This document shows, in pieces, positions 55,795 to 62,879 of a stretch of 64,000 bases of DNA. The notes beneath the pieces are model-generated. The model did not search any database and had not been told where the DNA came from. It was given only the letters and a program-made list of their open reading frames with translations. The stretch's first letter is position 1. Every line of letters starts with the position of its first letter. The position numbers were made by a program, and so were the translations under genes. This DNA is from Paeniglutamicibacter psychrophenolicus (lineage in GTDB: Bacteria; Actinomycetota; Actinomycetes; Actinomycetales; Micrococcaceae): NCBI RefSeq assembly GCF_030812255.1, contig NZ_JAUSSH010000009.1, forward strand, positions 100,412-164,411, in the 5' to 3' direction.

Positions 55795-56150
55795 GGCACC
55801 AATCCGCGCTCACGCGACCCCGGGATACCGGGGGGCCAACCTCAGGGGGCCGGGCGTTTGGTGTCGCCTCCATCGCCGGAGCTTCGATCGTGCCCGTTTG
55901 GGCGCTCATTGCGCTGATCGCCGGTGGCCTGGCGACCTTGGCTTGGCTGCCGGTGCTCCTGGTCTACGTCGTCCCGTACAACCTTGTGTATCTCGCTCTG
56001 CTCGTCGCGGCGACCACCTTGGGGAGTCTCGCCAGCCGTCGACGCCCGGGACGGCGTCTCGGTCAAGCCGGGTTGATTCTCGTTGCCCTCCAAGTGATCG
56101 CGGTCCTCGCGTTTACCGTGTGGGCGCTGATCGATCGTGTGCCGGTCTAA
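55791..56150 (+). CDS. Small membrane protein
   Basis: A 119-residue protein with a 25-residue soluble N terminus and three predicted helices (FGVASIAGASIVPVWALIALI, LVYVVPYNLVYLALLVAATTL, LGQAGLILVALQVIAVLAFTVWALI). ATG 55791 overlaps the CPBP stop as ATGA, which sets the start. No known family; presumed partner of the CPBP protein by coupling. Confidence 0.7.
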   Translation: MRHQSALTRPRDTGGPTSGGRAFGVASIAGASIVPVWALIALIAGGLATLAWLPVLLVYVVPYNLVYLALLVAATTLGSLASRRRPGRRLGQAGLILVALQVIAVLAFTVWALIDRVPV

Positions 56151-56208
56151 CCGGTAAAGCCCGAACGTCGTTGTCCTCAGCGGGAGCTGGCCCGCGAAAG
56201 CCTTGGGT

Positions 56209-56571
56209 TCACGTCACCGCGAAGCCGGCCAACACGAGAACCGCAAGCAAGATGCACGAGGTGATCACCAGGCTGGGGTGCTTTCCTTGCCCTGGTTCAA
56301 GTGCGGGCCAGCGCCACCCGAGCACGATGGCGGTGCCGACCGCGAGGACCGCGTAGACGAGCCATATTGGGAAGGGATCGAGGAGCCCCATCAGACCGGC
56401 TGGGAGAACCACGCCCAACAGGGCGGTCCCGGCGATAACACCGACCACGTGTGTCACAGCGCCCTGGCGCGTTGGCGTGTGCCGGGCGATGTGCCAGATG
56501 CCCCATACCGACCATCCGAGGGTGCCGAGGGCGATGACCGCGGTCAGCACCATGACCAATGTGTCGCTCAC
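56209..56571 (-). CDS. Small membrane protein coupled to serine hydrolase
   Basis: A 120-residue protein, almost entirely four hydrophobic helices (LVMVLTAVIALGTLGWSVWG, AVTHVVGVIAGTALLGVVL, IWLVYAVLAVGTAIVLGW, LVITSCILLAVLVLAGFAV). GTG 56571 overlaps the hydrolase stop as GTGA. In class C beta-lactamase-like proteins of Firmicutes a similar multi-helix membrane part is often fused to the C terminus; here it may be a split version. Family not identified. Confidence 0.7.
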   Translation of the reverse strand: MSDTLVMVLTAVIALGTLGWSVWGIWHIARHTPTRQGAVTHVVGVIAGTALLGVVLPAGLMGLLDPFPIWLVYAVLAVGTAIVLGWRWPALEPGQGKHPSLVITSCILLAVLVLAGFAVT

Positions 56572-57698
56572 GTTGACGCACCGCCGTCCAGCAAAGCCGC
56601 AACGAGGTCACCCTGAAGCGTCACCAGCTGCGCTCCTGTCGGCACTGAGTTGACCACATAGGCCAGGCCGCGGCCGGTTCGGGGGCAGTAGCCCACGTAG
56701 GAGTGGTGGGACCCCGTAAGTCCGCTGTGGAAGATGAGGTCCTCCCCTCCGACAGTTGTGGCGAGAGCCCAGGTGATGGCGATCTGTGCTTCGGGCATCC
56801 AGGGCAAGATCGGCGCGGGTGCCACCGGTTCAAGCCCCGCCGCCCCGGGTTGGCGCCCATCCCGAGTCAGGCGCATCCAGGTGGCGAGGTCCGCGCTGGT
56901 GGACCACATGCCGCCGCCTGGCGCCAGTCCGTTCAGTGTCCACGGCTCGGCAGGACGTCCGCCGAGTAGGCCCTTGTCCCACCCCTTGGGCAGGCCAGAC
57001 CGGGTGACCGGAAGGTGGGTGTCTGCCAGCGATAGCGGCTTGAGGATCCGCTGGCTGAGTAGCTCCTTGTAGGTGACTCCGGCCCGGATGGCCAGCAGAT
57101 GGGCCAACAGCGCAATGCCGGCAGTGGAGTAGGAGTACCCGCCTCGTGCCTCCAAACGCTGGTCCAGTACGTCGGCCAGCGTCTCATCCGCGTTCTGGTG
57201 TGCACCGTCGGCGTGGAGCAGGCCGAACCACGTGTTGCGGCTGCCGGTCTGGGTTGCCGTGAAGTCCGGCAGGCCCGCTGTGTGTGACGCGAGTTCCCGC
57301 AAGGTCACCTGGGCCAGCTCCAATCCGTTCGCATCGAGGATCTCGTTGACCGTCGTATCCAGGGTCACCTCCCCCGTTTTGACCATGTCCATCAAGACAG
57401 CCCCACAGAATGTCTTGGAGACCGAGCCGATCTCGAACAGCGTCCGCTCGTTGGCACCGATGCCTGCGTACCTTGTGGCGTCGCCGTCGAGGTAGGCGAG
57501 CGAGACCCGGTTAAGCCCACGCAGGTACGGCTCCACCTGAGCCAGCAGGGTGGGATCTCCGCTGCGGCCGGACGCCAAACTCACCGGATGGGGTCCGACC
57601 AAAGCCAAGAGCCCCGCCGTGCCCAGGCCCGCCCCCGCTGCCAGCAGGACTCTCCGGGACATCTGGCTGGGAGAAGATGGCCTCTGATCGTGCTCCAT
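56568..57698 (-). CDS. Exported serine hydrolase, class C beta-lactamase-like
   Basis: The 376-residue protein has an export signal with an Arg pair (MSRRVLLAAGAGLGTAGLLALVG, residues 13-35), possibly Tat. The catalytic set is SVSK (Ser92, Lys95) and YSYST (the Tyr position of YxN, with Asn replaced). The C-terminal third has LIFHSGLTGSHHSYVGY, the HxG equivalent of KTG. Members include D-alanyl-D-alanine carboxypeptidases, esterases and beta-lactamases, which cannot be told apart here. Start ATG 57698, with TAGGAT 7 nt upstream that can be a -10 (leaderless) or contain a weak AGGA. Coupled to a small membrane protein. Confidence 0.86.
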   Translation of the reverse strand: MEHDQRPSSPSQMSRRVLLAAGAGLGTAGLLALVGPHPVSLASGRSGDPTLLAQVEPYLRGLNRVSLAYLDGDATRYAGIGANERTLFEIGSVSKTFCGAVLMDMVKTGEVTLDTTVNEILDANGLELAQVTLRELASHTAGLPDFTATQTGSRNTWFGLLHADGAHQNADETLADVLDQRLEARGGYSYSTAGIALLAHLLAIRAGVTYKELLSQRILKPLSLADTHLPVTRSGLPKGWDKGLLGGRPAEPWTLNGLAPGGGMWSTSADLATWMRLTRDGRQPGAAGLEPVAPAPILPWMPEAQIAITWALATTVGGEDLIFHSGLTGSHHSYVGYCPRTGRGLAYVVNSVPTGAQLVTLQGDLVAALLDGGAST

Positions 57699-57705
57699 TT
57701 TCAAT

Positions 57706-57711
57706 ATCCTA
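57706..57711 (-). promoter_or_regulatory. -10-like TAGGAT upstream of the serine hydrolase
   Basis: On the minus strand TAGGAT lies 7 nt before ATG 57698, predicting a transcript with a 0-1 nt leader. The same bases contain AGGA, so a conventional weak ribosome site is the alternative. Confidence 0.4.
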
Positions 57712-58370
57712 CGCACAACCACACCGCTGCATGGGGGAATGCGGTCAAGAGATAGTCCTGGAGATGGGCGAGCGGGGCGGCAGTAGCACGATTCTCCCAG
57801 CACCAGTCAATACGCGCGGCATCTCGCAGATCCCTCGACTGGCATGACGGCGGTTGATGCATGCCAGATGGTTCGGTTTTCCCGGATGCTGCAATCGGGG
57901 CGCAGCCAGTGCATCGTGCGCGTTGATGTGAGCCGACTTCTCCGTGAGCCATGAACAGGTCCTTGGCCGCGCGTTGGTCGGCTGGCCGGACGAGGGTCTG
58001 ACCAGCAGGACACCCAATACGGGGACGCATTCCGGGACTACCCCCCCATGCGAACGGTGCGTGCGGGGCGCACGACTTGTTGACGATGTGGCAAGCCGCA
58101 GGCGGGTCCGGCCGATCGGCCGCATTGGAGCATTCGCACGGGCACGGAATGGCTACTTGATCACATTTCGCATGCCGTCCAGGGAGGACAACCGGTATTA
58201 ACCCACCGGTCGGAACCCCGGCTACGGATGCAGCTCGACGAGGAGCCGTCCGGCCGGATGTCCAAGTCACCTTGTAGACAAGGAAGAGTGGGTGCCCATG
58301 GGTGCGGGGGATCGTGGTGCGCTGGAGCTTTCGACCGGGGACGGCGCCCCCGTGTTTGTCTGGCGTATGG
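57712..58370. other. 659-bp intergenic region
   Basis: Between the divergent serine hydrolase and riboswitch/M23 units. No protein recognised in any frame and no strong hairpin except GC-rich segments. Confidence 0.5.
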
Positions 58371-58390
58371 ATTGATAACGGAATTATAAC
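58371..58390 (+). promoter_or_regulatory. Promoter region of the riboswitch-M23 unit
   Basis: An unusually AT-rich stretch contains GATAACGGAATTATAAC (58374-58390), two TAAC-ending units 11 bp apart, with TATAAC usable as a -10. Direct repeats of this kind upstream of cell-wall hydrolase genes recall sites of the response regulator MtrA; that assignment is a guess. Confidence 0.4.
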
Positions 58391-58447
58391 TTTTTGCTTT
58401 GGCGCCGTTAGCGTTACATGGTGGGTTGCCCCTAGGCAACCTCTCCC

Positions 58448-58632
58448 GATCCGGTTCGCACAACCCTACCGGCGGATCCAGGAGCAAGAATTCCCGGTAG
58501 GGGCGGAGGACCCAATTCAACCGTTCCCGGCCATTGGCCGTGGATCTTGGGGTGAAGTTGAGCCCGCCTTGGTGGGCTCGGCCGAGTTGATCTCATGACT
58601 CGAATCCGACAGCTAACTTCGCAGGCGACACA
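58448..58632 (+). ncRNA. ydaO-yuaA type cyclic di-AMP riboswitch
   Basis: The leader shows conserved ydaO blocks in order: CAACCCTACCGGCGGATCC, then GGTAGGGGCGGAGGACCCA (58496-58514), GGGGTGAA (58550-58557) and CGACAGCTAACTTCGCAGGC (58607-58626). A closing stem pairs GGTTCG (58453-58458) with CGAATC. It ends directly at the M23 peptidase start. In actinobacteria this class lies in front of Rpf, NlpC/P60 and M23 cell-wall hydrolase genes and turns expression off at high c-di-AMP. Blocks were recognised by eye, not by covariance search. Confidence 0.88.
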
Positions 58633-58646
58633 TGAGAGGTAATCAT

Positions 58647-59684
58647 TTGACCCAGCAGCAAAATTCCGGGCGCCGCCGCGCGTCCAACCCGGTTGATGCT
58701 TCGCCTGCCAACGGTTCCATGGAGCAGATCGTGGACACCGCACTGAACGGCGAAAGCACTTCCCGGCGCCCCGGCCGGCGCGCAGCAAGCGCGATCCCGG
58801 ATTCCGTCGAGAATCCTGAAACCCTGCAGTACGGTGGCCGCCGCTTTGTGGCCAGCCCTCGCTATGCAGCCTCCCCGGAGACGGCATCCATTGCCGCCAC
58901 CGAAATCCCTGCCGCGCCCGTTGCGCGGACGATGCCGCTGGCGATGCCCGCCGAAGGCGACAAGCTGGACAACGTCCTGAAGTCCGCTCCCCGGACCCTG
59001 CGCCCTCGACTTGGGTTTGTGCACAAGCTTGCCGCGGTCGCCGCCGTGACCGGCCTGGCATTCGCCGCCGCCCCGGCGCAGGAATCGGACGAAGTTGTCG
59101 CTGCTCCCCAGCGCGTCGCCCAGACGTCTGTCGCAGATGTCAAGGCCCCGGCCAACGACAAGCTCACGGTCGACCGCGCCTCGGTGACCAGCAAGTACGT
59201 CAAGGTGGTCAAGCCGGCACCTGTCACCACCGCTGCCGCCGGAAAGGTTGCCAAGAAAACCAAGCCGGCGCCCGCCACCACCGCCGACACTGGAAAAGTC
59301 ACCAGGCTCTCCCAGCCCGTGGACAGCATCCGATTGACCTCCCGCTTCGGTTTCCGCAAGAACCCGACTGGCCCCGGCTACATGAACCACAACGGCCTGG
59401 ATTTCGCGGTGCCCTCGGGAACCCCGATCAAGGCCGCCGCCGCCGGGACCGTCGTCCAGGCCGAGTGGGCCGGACACTCCGGTTTCCGTGTGAAGATCGA
59501 CCACGGCAACGGGTTGGAGACCAGCTACAACCACAACTCGGCCCTGAAGGTGTCCGTGGGCCAGAAGGTCGAGCGCGGCGAGACCGTCTCCCTTGCGGGC
59601 AGCACGGGCAATTCCACCGGTCCCCATTTGCACCTCGAGGTCATCGTCAACGGCGAGTGGGTCAACCCCGAGGGCTGGCTCTAA
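58647..59684 (+). CDS. Secreted M23 family metallopeptidase
   Basis: A 345-residue cell-wall endopeptidase. A long, Arg/Ala/Pro-rich N-terminal part leads to a hydrophobic segment (HKLAAVAAVTGLAFAAAPAQ, about residues 129-148) that acts as a signal or anchor, then a Lys/Thr/Pro linker and the LytM domain: RLTSRFGFRKNP, NHNGLDFAVPSGTPI with zinc ligands His248 and Asp252, and GPHLHLEV with His327 and His329. These are the complete zinc and catalytic residues of lysostaphin-like enzymes, so it is active-type. TTG 58647 has GAGAGG 7 nt upstream; the ATG at 58632 (five codons earlier) overlaps that site. Controlled by the c-di-AMP riboswitch directly upstream. Confidence 0.9.
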   Translation: MTQQQNSGRRRASNPVDASPANGSMEQIVDTALNGESTSRRPGRRAASAIPDSVENPETLQYGGRRFVASPRYAASPETASIAATEIPAAPVARTMPLAMPAEGDKLDNVLKSAPRTLRPRLGFVHKLAAVAAVTGLAFAAAPAQESDEVVAAPQRVAQTSVADVKAPANDKLTVDRASVTSKYVKVVKPAPVTTAAAGKVAKKTKPAPATTADTGKVTRLSQPVDSIRLTSRFGFRKNPTGPGYMNHNGLDFAVPSGTPIKAAAAGTVVQAEWAGHSGFRVKIDHGNGLETSYNHNSALKVSVGQKVERGETVSLAGSTGNSTGPHLHLEVIVNGEWVNPEGWL

Positions 59685-59692
59685 CGACTACT

Positions 59693-59720
59693 GCCACCGT
59701 TCCGTGTCCGGAACGGTGGC
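59693..59720 (+). terminator. Terminator of the M23 gene
   Basis: A 12-bp perfect stem GCCACCGTTCCG (59693-59704) / CGGAACGGTGGC (59709-59720) with a TGTC loop lies 8 bp after the stop; the following TATTGCC is only weakly T-rich. Confidence 0.75.
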
Positions 59721-59850
59721 TATTGCCTGTGCCTTGTATTCCGCCTGGCGGATTCGCGGATGACAGAAGACGCCTGCCCCGGGCATTGGTGTCATCCATA
59801 GATAACGCAATGTTGCTCGCTACACCGCGACAACTAGGCGTTCAAGACAC

Positions 59851-60636
59851 ATGCCGGCTTCGGGGCCCTGCACTCATAACTGGACTACATACGGCGACGT
59901 TGCGATCGTGGCCGGCACTTGGGCACAGCCATTGGCTGCGATGGTCGCGAACTTTCCGATGCTCAACGCCTGGCGAATCCTGCAGAGCGGCGGGAAGATA
60001 TCGCCAGGTTTCCGTTGGACCGAGCCTGGCCGAGTGGATGATCCCCAGAAGGTCCTTGAAGAGGAGGGCCTTCGTTTTGATCCAGAAGGACACGCGGATC
60101 CTGAACAGTTCATGGGTGCAGAGGAGCTTGCAGACGCTGCCGGCCTTGATGTCGACGATGCTGCGATGGCTGCACGACGAAAGAAAGGCAAACTTTCTGT
60201 CGGGGCCGCAAGTAGACCCTTCGTGAAGGCTGCCCAGCTTGAGTTCTTCGGGAGGGTTCGAGACTACGGACTTGTCAACGCGAGCAACATCGCCACATGG
60301 CGCAAGCCCCGCCCGCAACACTGGTACGACGTCGGCATAGGGGACAACCGCGGGCAAATCTCACTTATGGTCAATTCCCGGAAGAAGATCGTTACGGCGT
60401 TATTTTGGATCAACCACGACAAGGACCTCTATGCACAGTTGCTGGCTCAGCGCGAGGCCATTGAAAGCGACCTCGGCTTTGCCCTCGAGTGGGATGACAA
60501 GCCCGAACGCAAGGCTTCGAAGCTTGTCATCAGCCGTCACGGCGACTTTCTTGACGAAGCGCAATCCCAGGAACTTGTGGAGTGGCTTGTGACCATGGGA
60601 GACGGATTCGCGCGAGTGTTGCCGAAATATTTGTGA
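59851..60636 (+). CDS. DUF4268-like protein
   Basis: The 261-residue protein has a C-terminal DUF4268 domain from about residue 127: QLEFFGRVRDYGL, WYDVGIGDNRGQISLMVNSRKKIVTALFWINHDKDLYAQLLAQREAIESDLGFALEWDD and a final WLVTMGDGFARVLPKYL. DUF4268 is often joined to a PD-(D/E)XK nuclease-like part in phage-defence or repair genes, but the N-terminal half here (FRWTEPGRVDDPQKVLEEEG, DDAAMAARRKKG) is not recognised. Codon use and GC are lower than in neighbours, suggesting transfer. ATG 59851 is the best-supported start but no good ribosome site is visible, so the gene may be a 3' piece of a longer one. Confidence 0.7.
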   Translation: MPASGPCTHNWTTYGDVAIVAGTWAQPLAAMVANFPMLNAWRILQSGGKISPGFRWTEPGRVDDPQKVLEEEGLRFDPEGHADPEQFMGAEELADAAGLDVDDAAMAARRKKGKLSVGAASRPFVKAAQLEFFGRVRDYGLVNASNIATWRKPRPQHWYDVGIGDNRGQISLMVNSRKKIVTALFWINHDKDLYAQLLAQREAIESDLGFALEWDDKPERKASKLVISRHGDFLDEAQSQELVEWLVTMGDGFARVLPKYL

Positions 60637-61435
60637 GGAATTGCCAACCATGGCCGCGAGACAGTGCGCCCTGCTTGATTCCTGGAGGACGATGAAACAC
60701 CCGTGGTCAGCCAACAATTGGCAAAACACCTAATCACTCGGCCGGGGTATCCCAGCCCGCGGACTTGCGCGGCGTTCATTCAGTTGTCGGGCGACGTGTT
60801 CGAGCTCCTCCGGCCCATTTTCGGCAGGAACAGCGCTTTTGTGCATTGTTGCGCTTGAATCGATTCCGCGTACACCCGTGGAGGATCACCGCACTGCATC
60901 GCGCCTTGGGCAATTGGGTACATTGTGGTCCGGGCGGCCCCGAGCAACTTCAGTCAACTCCGCACTATCCTGCCTGCAACATTAGCGACCGGTAGGTTCG
61001 GATGTTTGCATTCCGTGGCGGATGGGACATCTGATCCGGAGGGCTCGAATCCGGCGACGACCAGGGCGCTGAACAGGAGCCGGGAAACCAGATCGGTGAC
61101 CCCATGGGCGTTGCAACCATAGCCGAGCTTGATGTTGCCCTGGAACAGTCTTCGCCGATTTCCGGGGCGCCGGGCGGGCGGCTTGGGAACGGGGCCAATC
61201 GCAGCGGTGAAGCCGCCTGAACGCAGCGTTGACGCAGAAAAGGGGGAGAGGGCAGTCGGCCCTGGCGGCCACGGTGCCCCCTGAAACCTGGGAGGACGAT
61301 CGAGGTTGTCATCCGGGGTGGGGCGACTTTAGAAAGATGCCTACATTAACCCTTGACGTGAGTGGGATCACATGGCCATACTGGTGCAATCGCGTTGCAA
61401 CCAGTGCAACTCCTGTTCATTTTGGTGGTAGTCCA
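60637..61435. other. 799-bp intergenic region upstream of the transporter-creatinase operon
   Basis: No recognisable protein. The last 90 bp hold the operon promoter and repeated TGCAA boxes. A minus-strand frame around 61000-61150 looks protein-like for about 55 codons but matches nothing I know. Confidence 0.5.
61353..61410 (+). promoter_or_regulatory. Promoter with three TGCAA/TTGCA operator half-sites
   Basis: TTGACG (61353-61358) and CATACT (61377-61382) with an 18-bp spacer form a good sigma70-type promoter starting near 61389. Over the start lie TGCAA (61385-61389), TTGCA (61395-61399) and TGCAA (61405-61409), spaced exactly 10 bp and forming two overlapping inverted repeats. This is a likely repressor site, LacI- or GntR-like in style, for the transporter-creatinase unit. 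Confidence 0.6.
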
Positions 61436-62818
61436 ATGAATCAGAGCAACAACACTCCAAAACATTCCATTGCGACCTCGCACACAGCACACAATGGCAT
61501 CGACCTGGGCCCCACGCTCAGCGGCCAGGAACGTCCCGATCCGGCCGGGGTCGGCAAGCAGACCCGACGCAAGGTCGTTGCCGCAAGCTTCATCGGCAAT
61601 TTCGTGGAATGGTTCGACTACGCCGTCTACGGCTACCTCGCGGTCACCATCACCGCGGTCTTCTTCCCCGAGTCCGATCCGGCAACCGGCTTGATGCTGA
61701 CCTTCGCGCTTTTCGCGGTCTCCTTCCTGGTCCGTCCGTTGGGTGGATTCGTCTGGGGGCACCTGGGTGACAAGATCGGTCGTCGAACAGCGTTGTCTTG
61801 GTCGATCCTGATCATGTCCGCCGCAACCTTCTGCATTGCACTGATTCCGTCCTACGACACCATCGGCATCTGGGCCCCGATCCTGCTGCTGATCATCCGC
61901 GTGGTCCAGGGCTTCTCCGCCTCCGGCGAGTACGCCGGCGCTTCGGCCTTCCTGGTCGAATACGCCCCGGCCAACCGGCGCGGCGTTTACGCCGCCGTTG
62001 TCCCGGCCAGCACCGCCACGGGGCTGCTGCTCGGCTCGCTGCTGGCGGCACTGCTCACCGGCCTGCTCGAGCCCGAACAAATGCAGTCGTGGGGCTGGCG
62101 ACTGCCGTTCCTGCTGGCAGCCCCCATGGGCCTGATCGGCCGCTACATCCGCACCAAGCTCGAGGACTCGCCGGTCTTCAAGGAACTTGCCAAGGAAGAC
62201 AACGCCATCAAGGCCCCGGTCAGCGCGCTGTTCAAGAACCATTGGCGCCAGCTCATCCAGGCCGTCGGCGCGGTGCTGCTCAACGCGGTGGGCTTCTACG
62301 TCATCCTCAGCTACATGCCCACCTACCTTTCCCAGGAACTGGGACTGGATGAAACGGCCTCCTACGTGGCCACGACCGTGGCGTTGGTGACCTACATCGG
62401 CTTCATCTTCCTCACCGGCATGCTCTCGGACCACTTCGGCCGCAAGAAGGTCTTGATGAGTGCCTCGATCCTCTTCGTGCTGCTCACCGTCCCGTCCTTC
62501 ATGCTCCTGGACACGGGCAACTTCCTCATCATCATCCTCATCCAGATCCTGCTCGGTGGCATGCTGAGCCTCAACGACGGCACACTGCCCAGCTACCTGG
62601 CCGAGATGTTCCCGACCCGGGTCCGCTACTCCGGATTCGCCGTGTCCTTCAACCTCTCCAACGCCCTGTTCGGCGGCACCGCCCCGTTCGTGGCCACGCT
62701 GCTGATCGCCACCTCCGGATCCCTGCTGGCCCCCGGCTGGTACCTCATGGGAGCCGCCGTGATCTCCCTGGTCGCCGTGGCGCTCTCGGCGGAAACCAGC
62801 AAGAAGGCACTGGCCTGA
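61436..62818 (+). CDS. MHS family MFS transporter (creatine/betaine-type H+ symporter)
   Basis: The 460-residue protein has 12 predicted helices and the metabolite:H+ symporter family signatures: VVAASFIGNFVEWFDYAVYGYLA in TM1, VRPLGGFVWGHLGDKIGRRTAL (motif A), IRVVQGFSASGEYAGASAFLVEYAP, and LSDHFGRKKVLM. MHS members take up proline, betaine, citrate, alpha-ketoglutarate or shikimate. Placement 61 bp before a creatinase gene suggests creatine or sarcosine-type uptake. ATG 61436 begins MNQSNNTPKH; a frame upstream has no conserved residues. A 37-residue hydrophilic N terminus is longer than average. Confidence 0.88.
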   Translation: MNQSNNTPKHSIATSHTAHNGIDLGPTLSGQERPDPAGVGKQTRRKVVAASFIGNFVEWFDYAVYGYLAVTITAVFFPESDPATGLMLTFALFAVSFLVRPLGGFVWGHLGDKIGRRTALSWSILIMSAATFCIALIPSYDTIGIWAPILLLIIRVVQGFSASGEYAGASAFLVEYAPANRRGVYAAVVPASTATGLLLGSLLAALLTGLLEPEQMQSWGWRLPFLLAAPMGLIGRYIRTKLEDSPVFKELAKEDNAIKAPVSALFKNHWRQLIQAVGAVLLNAVGFYVILSYMPTYLSQELGLDETASYVATTVALVTYIGFIFLTGMLSDHFGRKKVLMSASILFVLLTVPSFMLLDTGNFLIIILIQILLGGMLSLNDGTLPSYLAEMFPTRVRYSGFAVSFNLSNALFGGTAPFVATLLIATSGSLLAPGWYLMGAAVISLVAVALSAETSKKALA

Positions 62819-62879
62819 GTTCCGGCACCCACCCGCATATCCACCCACACCGCAATACCCCAGCCATAAGGACACCATC

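Noticed and set aside
61000..61160. tRNA-like GGATTCGAGCCC motif and protein-like minus-strand frame (GYGCNAHGVTDLVSRLLFSA)
   Set aside because: No acceptor stem, D-arm or anticodon arm can be folded around it, and the protein-like reading matches no family and lacks a start.
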